Assembly (NCBI RefSeq): GCF_000015665.1
Contig: NC_008817.1
Location: forward strand, 248,001 to 312,000
Source: Prochlorococcus marinus str. MIT 9515
Lineage (GTDB): Bacteria; Cyanobacteriota; Cyanobacteriia; PCC-6307; Cyanobiaceae
DNA: 64,000 nt
Direction of reading: 5' to 3'
Part shown: in pieces, positions 57,898 to 64,000 of the stretch
Numbering within the stretch: position 1 is the first letter of the stretch
How the letters are laid out: every line of letters begins with the position of its first letter
Notes under the pieces: model-generated
The model's database searches: none
What the model was told of the DNA's origin: nothing
Seen by the model: the letters and a program-made list of their open reading frames with translations, nothing else
Translations under genes and position numbers: made by a program

Positions 57898-58797
57898 CTA
57901 ACTCCAATATATGTCTGTTAATATCTTCAGCTTTTCTTTGGTAGAGCTGGGGATATTTTCTTTTGGGGTTATTAAACCATCTTTCAAAGAAAAATGTGAT
58001 TTGCTTTTAGGTCTATCTCTATCAATAACTTTCGCTATTTCAAAGACAATTTTATTAGCAACTTCAGTATTAGTTCTGAGATTTTCCAAAACCATCTCTA
58101 CTGATACTTCTTGATGAGTTTGATGCCAGCAATCATAATCAGTAACCATGGATAGTGAAGAATAGGCTATCTCAGCTTCTTTAGCTAATCTTGCTTCAGT
58201 GTGATTAGTCATACCTATTATTGAACAACCCCAACTTCTATATAAGTTAGATTCTGCTCTGGTTGAGAAAGCCGGCCCTTCCATTGCTAGATATGTTCCT
58301 CCTCTATGTAATTGTCTTCCCCCCGGTATAGTTTTTTCTCCAACATTGGCTAGGATTTCTGATAAATTCCTACAGAAAGGATCACCCATAGTTACATGAG
58401 CTACTGCTCCTTCATTAAAAAATGTTGTAGGTCTTTTATGAGTTCGATCAATAAATTGATCGGGAATAACAATATCAAGGGGCCTAATTTGTTCTTGAAG
58501 GGAGCCAACTGCAGATGGAGCAATTATCCATCTCACACCAATAGATCGGAGAGCCCAAATGTTAGCTTTGTAAGGGATATCTGTTGGATTGAGACTATGT
58601 GTTCTACCATGTCTTGCTATAAAAGCAATTTCTAAGTTGCCAATTTTAAAGAGCCTAATTGAATCAGAAGGTTTACCATAAGGAGTATTGACCTCAAATT
58701 CTTCATGACATTCTATTTTGTCAATTGAATAGAAACCACTCCCACCAATTACTCCTAATCTTGATTCTTTAATTGGTAATAAATGCTGTTTATTCAT
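57898..58797 (-). CDS. mtnP: S-methyl-5'-thioadenosine phosphorylase
   Basis: Phosphorolyses methylthioadenosine in methionine salvage. 299 residues. RLGVIGGSGFYSID, ARHGRTHSLNPTDIPYKANI, EGPAFSTRAES, and GMTNHTEARLAKEAEIAYS are the PNP/MTAP-family II motifs. Its start codon lies head to head with the selD fusion, one base from its GTG. Confidence 0.94.
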   Translation of the reverse strand: MNKQHLLPIKESRLGVIGGSGFYSIDKIECHEEFEVNTPYGKPSDSIRLFKIGNLEIAFIARHGRTHSLNPTDIPYKANIWALRSIGVRWIIAPSAVGSLQEQIRPLDIVIPDQFIDRTHKRPTTFFNEGAVAHVTMGDPFCRNLSEILANVGEKTIPGGRQLHRGGTYLAMEGPAFSTRAESNLYRSWGCSIIGMTNHTEARLAKEAEIAYSSLSMVTDYDCWHQTHQEVSVEMVLENLRTNTEVANKIVFEIAKVIDRDRPKSKSHFSLKDGLITPKENIPSSTKEKLKILTDIYWS

Positions 58798-58798
58798 T

Positions 58799-60976
58799 GT
58801 GAAACAAATGACTATTAATCATCTAGTACTAATTGGAGGAGGACATACAAATGTTCTTTTGATGAGAAAATGGTTGATGAATCCTAAATTAATGCCAGAA
58901 ATACCTATCTCAATTATATCTAGAGATACTGATTTAGTTTATTCGGCTATGTTCCCTTCTGTTATTTCTAAATCAATTTCTTTAAATGATAGCTTAATTG
59001 ATATAAGATCTCTAGCTAAAAAGGCCAAAATATCTTTCATACAAAATGAAGTATTAAATATTGATTTTCACTTAAAAAAAATTTGTTTAAAAAATAGACC
59101 CTCAATTGGTTACTCAAAATTAGTACTTAACTACGGAAGTCAAACCAAAATCTCAGGAGAATTTGAAGATTTAGTCAATAATCAAATTGCTTTCCCTATT
59201 AAACCTTTTTTTAAAGCTTATGAGTTAATTAAAAACGAAGATAAGAATGATTCTGAACCTGAAAAACCTTTTATTATTGTTGGGAGTGGTCTCGCAGCAA
59301 TTGAAATTGCATTTGCTCTAAGAAAAAGATGGGAAAAAAGATCTTTAAAGATTCTTTGCAAAACATATAAAATTGATACTAAAATTTCAAAAAGTTTATA
59401 TAGATCGAATATAGAACTAGTTAAAAGCCTTCCTGTTGATTATGGAAAGATTCTCTTATGTACAGGAAATTCTTCACCTCTATGGGTACAAAGTTATAAT
59501 TCAGAATTAGATTCAAAAGGACGATTTTTAACAAATCAGAATTTAAGGTTGAAAAATTTTTCAGGGATTTTTGCAACTGGTGATTGCGCAGTCATAGAAA
59601 CCTCTAAGAGACCTTCATCAGGAATATTTGCAGTAAAAGCTTTGAATATATTGGCAGCTAATATTCAGCAGGACATAAAAGGTAAATCATTAAAAAGATG
59701 GTATCCCCAAAAAATCGGATTGCAAATAGTAAATTCTTATCCTAGGAAGATTCCCAAAGCTTTTGCCTTTTATGGTGATGTTGTGTTTGGGCCTTCTTTT
59801 TTTCTTTGGTATCTCAAAAATAAAATAGATGAAGGTTTTATTAAAAAATTTCGTATCTTAGAGCCGAAGATGAATCATAAAATCAGAGAAGGTGAGGAAA
59901 TGGATTGTAGAGGATGTGCAGCTAAAATTCCTCAAAATATTTTAAATAAATCCTTAAGAAGTGCTCAACTAGAAAATTTTGCAACTTCTCCCGAGGATGC
60001 TGTACAAATTTATAATAATAATCAAGAAACTATTCTTCAAAGTGTTGATGGATTCCCCGCATTAATAAGTGATCCTTGGTTAAATGCAAAAATTACTGTT
60101 TTGCATGCTTGCTCAGATTTATGGGCTTGCGGAGCAAAACTTTCATCTGTTCAGGCCTTAATATCTCTCCCTAAAGTTGGAAAGGATTTTCAAAGCTACC
60201 TTTTTACTCATTGTCTGAAGGGCATAAAAACAACAGTTGAAGAACAAGGAGGTGAGTTGATTGGAGGTCATACTTTTGAGTCAAGAAGTTTAGTTGATAA
60301 ACCTTATTCTTTAGGAATCGACATTTCTTTAACTGTTCAGGGTGTTTTGAGAAATGGAGCAAAACCATGGTTCAAATCCGGTATGCAAAAAGGGGATATT
60401 CTCCTAATGTCGCGACCTTTAGGCGTGGGAATATTTTTTGCTGCTCAAATGCAAAATATAAATTTGAAAGATAGTTCAGAGGAGATAATGAAAAATTTAG
60501 TTAAAAGCCAGCAACCATTGATTGAACAAATTTATTTTCTTCAAGATAAGTTTGGAGAAACGTTTATAAATGCAGCAACTGATATAACTGGCTACGGATT
60601 TATGGGACACCTTAAAGAGATGATTGATTCATCTAATTTATCAAGGAAAGATAATAACCTTGAACCTATAAATGTCTTATTAGATTTATTAGCATTTAAG
60701 GCTTATCCAGGAGTATTTGAGTTAATTCGTAAAGGTGTCAAAAGTTCTCTGTTCGAATCAAATAAAGAAATAATTGATCAAATTCTTTCAGAAAAACCAA
60801 AAAATAGAATTATTTCGTTTTCAAAAAAAAATAAAGTTAATAGTGAAAGTTTTAAAGAAAAAATATCATTATTATTAGACCCGCAAACATGTGGCCCACT
60901 TTTGATCAGTTGTGATCCTAAGTATGAAAGTTTTTTAAACGATGAATGGTATAAGGTTGGAGAAGTAATAAATTGA
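58799..60976 (+). CDS. selD: fusion of NADH dehydrogenase-like flavoprotein and selenide, water dikinase
   Basis: 725 residues in two parts. Residues 1 to about 355 form a pyridine nucleotide-disulfide oxidoreductase domain, with IGGGHTNVLLMRKW at the FAD site, IIVGSGLAAIEIAFAL at the NAD site, and GIFATGDCAV. Residues about 363-725 form SelD, starting MDCRGCAAKI, with Cys and Lys in the places of the catalytic pair. SelD makes selenophosphate. Cys rather than Sec is present. Start is GTG 58799 or ATG 58808. The fusion occurs in other cyanobacteria, so it is not a local rearrangement. Confidence 0.93.
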   Translation: MKQMTINHLVLIGGGHTNVLLMRKWLMNPKLMPEIPISIISRDTDLVYSAMFPSVISKSISLNDSLIDIRSLAKKAKISFIQNEVLNIDFHLKKICLKNRPSIGYSKLVLNYGSQTKISGEFEDLVNNQIAFPIKPFFKAYELIKNEDKNDSEPEKPFIIVGSGLAAIEIAFALRKRWEKRSLKILCKTYKIDTKISKSLYRSNIELVKSLPVDYGKILLCTGNSSPLWVQSYNSELDSKGRFLTNQNLRLKNFSGIFATGDCAVIETSKRPSSGIFAVKALNILAANIQQDIKGKSLKRWYPQKIGLQIVNSYPRKIPKAFAFYGDVVFGPSFFLWYLKNKIDEGFIKKFRILEPKMNHKIREGEEMDCRGCAAKIPQNILNKSLRSAQLENFATSPEDAVQIYNNNQETILQSVDGFPALISDPWLNAKITVLHACSDLWACGAKLSSVQALISLPKVGKDFQSYLFTHCLKGIKTTVEEQGGELIGGHTFESRSLVDKPYSLGIDISLTVQGVLRNGAKPWFKSGMQKGDILLMSRPLGVGIFFAAQMQNINLKDSSEEIMKNLVKSQQPLIEQIYFLQDKFGETFINAATDITGYGFMGHLKEMIDSSNLSRKDNNLEPINVLLDLLAFKAYPGVFELIRKGVKSSLFESNKEIIDQILSEKPKNRIISFSKKNKVNSESFKEKISLLLDPQTCGPLLISCDPKYESFLNDEWYKVGEVIN

Positions 60977-60979
60977 TAG

Positions 60980-62227
60980 TCAGTTTCTTTTAATTTTATC
61001 GATCTCTATATATCTCAACCTTTTAATTTCATTACCCATTTCTTGCCCCGGATGCCATCCTTCACTTTTTAATGATGCTCCACTTTTCTTTGATTTAATA
61101 AATTTATAAATAAAAAGCCATCTAAAAAATGATTTCCAAAATTCCCCCCCGTTGCAAATTAACAATTTAACTGTTTCTTCATCTAGGTTTTTTGTTTCAA
61201 TAAATTCAGTCCAATTTGAAGGAGTCAAATAGAGAAATTTTTCTTTTTCATTTTCTAATTGATTTGAAATATTTAGGTAATCTTTGAGTATTTTCTTTTC
61301 CTTGCTATTAATAAAAAATCTTTGACATGTTAGCTCAAAATTTTCTGAATTTTTTAATAAGTATAGAATATAATTTCCCTTTAATTTTTTAATCCACTTT
61401 AAACCCCTTAAAAATTTATTATCAATACTAATATTTTTATTTAAAATAGAAATAACTTCCCAATCATTTAGTAAAGAAACTATTTTTGCAAGATTGTCGT
61501 ATTTGTATATTTCTGACAATTCCATCCTGATTCTAATACTTATTCCTGGAGGAAATCTAGATTTAGTATCATCGTTAATAACTGCCCATGGCCATCTCTT
61601 GACAGTATCTTGAGATTGTTTAAGTGATTTTTTTGAAATTTTAAAACCTAATCTCGATGCATATCTTGCGCATCTTATTATTCTACTAGGATCATCTTGA
61701 ATACTATTTTCATGCAGCAAATGTAATTCTTTTTCTTTTATATGTTTGATGCCATCAAAGTAATCATAAATTTCTTGCTTTGAGAATTCAAAAGCTATGG
61801 CATTTATACTAAAATCTCTTCTTTTTAAATCCTCTTCAATACTTGTATGCTGTACGATTGGATTTAATCCTGGAGCTTCATAGGTTTCTTTTCTTGCAGA
61901 AGCTATATCAATTTTTAAATTGTTAATATTTAATTCAACAGTGTCATATATTTCAAACTCTTTTATTAGGCAAAGTTCTACATTTGATATGTTTTTTTTT
62001 ATGAATTTTGCTAGATCAACTGAAGATCCTTCAGTAACTATATCTATGTCGATTGGGCTGAAAAAAGTCTTTTTATGAATTTTATTGATTAATAAATCTC
62101 GTATATAGCCACCTACTATTGCAACTTTAACGTTGCTATGCAATTTAATATAATTAGAAATTATATTAAATAAGTCAAAAGGAATTTTTAATATTGATTG
62201 ATTTATATGAGCCGAAATATCATTCAT
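60980..62227 (-). CDS. tRNA nucleotidyltransferase / poly(A) polymerase family protein
   Basis: 415 residues. The class II head domain has AIVGGYIRDLLIN, then PIDIDIVTEGSS with the metal Asp pair, RRDFSINAIAFE, and PSRIIRCARYASRLGFKI. It adds CCA or A residues to tRNA 3' ends; the three tRNA genes in this window lack encoded CCA. Some cyanobacteria split the job between two enzymes, so whether it adds CCA, CC or A cannot be read here. Confidence 0.9.
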   Translation of the reverse strand: MNDISAHINQSILKIPFDLFNIISNYIKLHSNVKVAIVGGYIRDLLINKIHKKTFFSPIDIDIVTEGSSVDLAKFIKKNISNVELCLIKEFEIYDTVELNINNLKIDIASARKETYEAPGLNPIVQHTSIEEDLKRRDFSINAIAFEFSKQEIYDYFDGIKHIKEKELHLLHENSIQDDPSRIIRCARYASRLGFKISKKSLKQSQDTVKRWPWAVINDDTKSRFPPGISIRIRMELSEIYKYDNLAKIVSLLNDWEVISILNKNISIDNKFLRGLKWIKKLKGNYILYLLKNSENFELTCQRFFINSKEKKILKDYLNISNQLENEKEKFLYLTPSNWTEFIETKNLDEETVKLLICNGGEFWKSFFRWLFIYKFIKSKKSGASLKSEGWHPGQEMGNEIKRLRYIEIDKIKRN

Positions 62228-62234
62228 TTCAATT

Positions 62235-64000
62235 TCAGTTTATTGCTCTTATTGGAGCTAATCTTGGGTCTAAAATTTTGCTACCTTTATCTCCAAATTT
62301 AACTGCTAACGATATTTTTTCTCCACTACCAAAAATATGTATAATTTCTCCCTTACCAAATTTGGAGTGAATTACTTTATCTCCTATTATCCAACTTTTA
62401 CCTTTGCTGGGTCCGGAATATAGCTTTCTCACTGCATTGATAGGTTTATTTAAAAATTCATTTGAATTGTTCCTATCTACTCTTGTTAAACGGTCAAGAT
62501 GTCGATCCCTTCTAATAGAAGCACCACCAGATTGAGGTAATTCGCCATCAATTAATTCCTCTGGTATTTCTGAGAGAAAGATTGACGGAATTGTTGGTTC
62601 TCGCATACCTCCCCACAATCTCCTCTCCCTTGCATGTGATAAGAAAACTCTCTCTTTAGCTCTTGTTATACCTACATAGCATAATCTTCTTTCTTCTTCT
62701 AGAAGAGAAGGCGTATCAATGGACCTATGGCTTGGGAACAAACCTTGTTCGAGTCCAGTTATAAATACATTTTGAAATTCTAATCCTTTACTGTTATGGA
62801 GAGTCATTAAAGTAACAGAGTTGGGATGATTTTTTTTCGTATCATTATCTGTTGTTAAAGCTGCTGTTGACAAGAATCCTTCTACATTTGCATTCTCTGT
62901 CTCTTCTTCGAATTGAGTAGCAGCATTTATTAATTCCTGCAGATTATTTCGTCTGTCTTCAGATTCCTCTGAACCAGACCTTAACAATTCATTTAAATAA
63001 CCGCTTTTTTCTAAAATTAATTGAAGAATTTGAGCAGGTCCTGAGTTCTCTACGTAGCAAAGAAGGTCATTCATCAGGTCTGTGAATTTATTAATGCCCT
63101 TTGACGATCTACCTATAGTCTCATCTAAACTTTGTTTGTCATTTATGACCTCCCATAAAGGAATGTTTAACTTAATTGATAGATCACTAAGCTTTTGAAT
63201 AGTTGTTTTTCCTATGCCTCTTCTCGGCACATTTATGATTCTCAAAAGGCTTACATTATCTGAAGAATTTACTAATACTTTTAAATAGGCAACTGCATCT
63301 TTAACTTCTCTTCTGTCATAAAAACGTAATCCGCCAAAGATTGTATAAGGTATTCTCCATCTTACTAGTGATTCTTCTAATACCCTAGATTGAGCCCTAG
63401 TCCTATATAGGATTGCGAAATTTCTCCAAATTGGTTGATTATTATAATTGTTTAGAGATCTTAATTTTGTTGTTATTGCTTCAGCTTCAGATATTTCATC
63501 ATCACAGCTAAGCAACTTTAAAAGTTCTCCTTCTTCCTTTGTAGGCTTTAAAACTTTATCAATTCTTTCAGTATTATTTTCAATTAAAGAATTTGCAGCG
63601 TTAAGAATATTTGATGAAGATCTATAGTTTTCTTCTAATTTCACCAAAGATGCTTTCTTATCATTATTAGATGGACCTTTAAAATCTTCTTGAAATCCAA
63701 TTAATATTCTAAAATCGGCTGCTCTAAAACTATAAATACTTTGATCAGCATCTCCAACAACAAAAATTGATCGATTATTCCATTCGCAAAATTTATTTGG
63801 TTTAGTATTACCAGCCGTAATTAATTTGATAAGTTCATATTGTGTCCTATTTGTATCTTGATATTCATCAACTAAAACATGCTGGAATCTTTTATGCCAG
63901 TAATCCCTAACTAAATCATTTTGCCTTAATAAAAAAACCGGAAGTAGTAAAAGATCATCAAAATCTAAAGCATTATTTTTAGAGAGAGATATTTTGTATC
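62235..64000 (-). CDS. UvrD/PcrA/Rep-type DNA helicase, partial (N-terminus off the right edge)
   Basis: The reverse strand is open to the window end. Visible motifs are NALDFDDLLLLP (Ib region), VLVDEYQDTNRTQYE (Walker B), VVGDADQSIYSFR, ENYRSSSNILNAAN, LMTLHNSKGLEF, and RLCYVGITRAKERVFLSHA. Superfamily 1 helicase for excision repair and replication. The Walker A lies outside. The C-terminus ends in the KVIHSKFGKGEII domain typical of PcrA. An internal start at 63647 is not the real start. Confidence 0.95.
   Translation of the reverse strand, partial: YKISLSKNNALDFDDLLLLPVFLLRQNDLVRDYWHKRFQHVLVDEYQDTNRTQYELIKLITAGNTKPNKFCEWNNRSIFVVGDADQSIYSFRAADFRILIGFQEDFKGPSNNDKKASLVKLEENYRSSSNILNAANSLIENNTERIDKVLKPTKEEGELLKLLSCDDEISEAEAITTKLRSLNNYNNQPIWRNFAILYRTRAQSRVLEESLVRWRIPYTIFGGLRFYDRREVKDAVAYLKVLVNSSDNVSLLRIINVPRRGIGKTTIQKLSDLSIKLNIPLWEVINDKQSLDETIGRSSKGINKFTDLMNDLLCYVENSGPAQILQLILEKSGYLNELLRSGSEESEDRRNNLQELINAATQFEEETENANVEGFLSTAALTTDNDTKKNHPNSVTLMTLHNSKGLEFQNVFITGLEQGLFPSHRSIDTPSLLEEERRLCYVGITRAKERVFLSHARERRLWGGMREPTIPSIFLSEIPEELIDGELPQSGGASIRRDRHLDRLTRVDRNNSNEFLNKPINAVRKLYSGPSKGKSWIIGDKVIHSKFGKGEIIHIFGSGEKISLAVKFGDKGSKILDPRLAPIRAIN

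Noticed and set aside
1-64000. CRISPR arrays, insertion sequences, integrases, prophage genes, toxin-antitoxin pairs.
   Set aside because: I saw no direct-repeat arrays, transposase motifs or phage genes in reading the window. The gene content is core metabolism and photosynthesis.

Overview
The window is a gene-dense, strongly AT-rich stretch of a marine picocyanobacterial chromosome, almost certainly Prochlorococcus. The high-light-adapted group is most likely, given the very low GC and the DNA photolyase. Cyanobacterial markers run throughout: psbH, psbN, psbI, psbK, psbEFLJ, ndhCKJ, chlD, crtR, ntcA, amt1, ycf48, a fused NDH/SelD protein, and cyanobacteria-restricted families (DUF3084, DUF3146, DUF3155, DUF3177, DUF3181, DUF3769, Ycf66-like). 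There are three tRNA genes. I saw no insertion sequence, prophage, integrase, CRISPR array or rRNA. No stretch longer than about 300 bases lacks a gene. It reads as core genome rather than an island.

Layout. 1-7.4 kb: truncated crtR, tRNA-Leu, a Ycf66-like protein, ileS, two small cyanobacterial proteins, trmB, glmM. 7.5-13.1 kb: txlA, then a minus-strand cobO-like/dcd/thyX set divergent from ntcA, then a DUF3084 protein and a RuvC-like protein, DUF3146 and pth. 13.3-14.0 kb: psbH divergent from psbN and psbI. 14.0-16.0 kb: an LptD-like DUF3769 gene split by a frameshift. 16.0-20.6 kb: leuD, leuC, cinA, glyA on the minus strand. 20.7-29.9 kb: tRNA-Arg, two small proteins, murJ, sfsA, amt1 with an NtcA-type promoter and a strong terminator, ispH, a DoxX protein, purH, an esterase, DUF3155.

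30-44 kb: a Hik2-type sensor kinase with a structured leader, cobS, tgt, psbK, a Gfo/Idh oxidoreductase, a CBS-domain membrane protein, tRNA-Met, pyrE, a YgfZ-like protein, a TM0106-type nuclease, a phosphohexomutase, rdgB, a carotenoid oxygenase, hisB, fabI. 44-64 kb: a thioredoxin-like protein, a DegT aminotransferase, photolyase, NUDIX, folK, chlD, MlaD/MlaF-like transport proteins, a YvcK/CofD-like protein, ndhJKC, rubredoxin-ycf48-psbEFLJ, mtnP, the selD fusion, a CCA-type nucleotidyltransferase, and a UvrD/PcrA helicase running off the right edge.

How the genes work together. Several sets serve photosystem II (psb genes plus the assembly factors rubredoxin and Ycf48), NDH-1, and chlorophyll and carotenoid synthesis. 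NtcA and Amt1 form a nitrogen-control pair, with a GTA-N8-TAC box in front of amt1. A cobalamin/deoxynucleotide group (cobO-like, dcd, thyX, plus cobS elsewhere) feeds DNA precursor supply. I did not find a clearly new multigene system. The points most worth a second look are the broken DUF3769 gene, two conserved genes with no ATG/GTG/TTG at the expected start, the CobO-like protein with a degenerate P-loop, the structured leaders before amt1 and the sensor kinase, and the RecB-like/helix-hairpin-helix/exonuclease composite nuclease.
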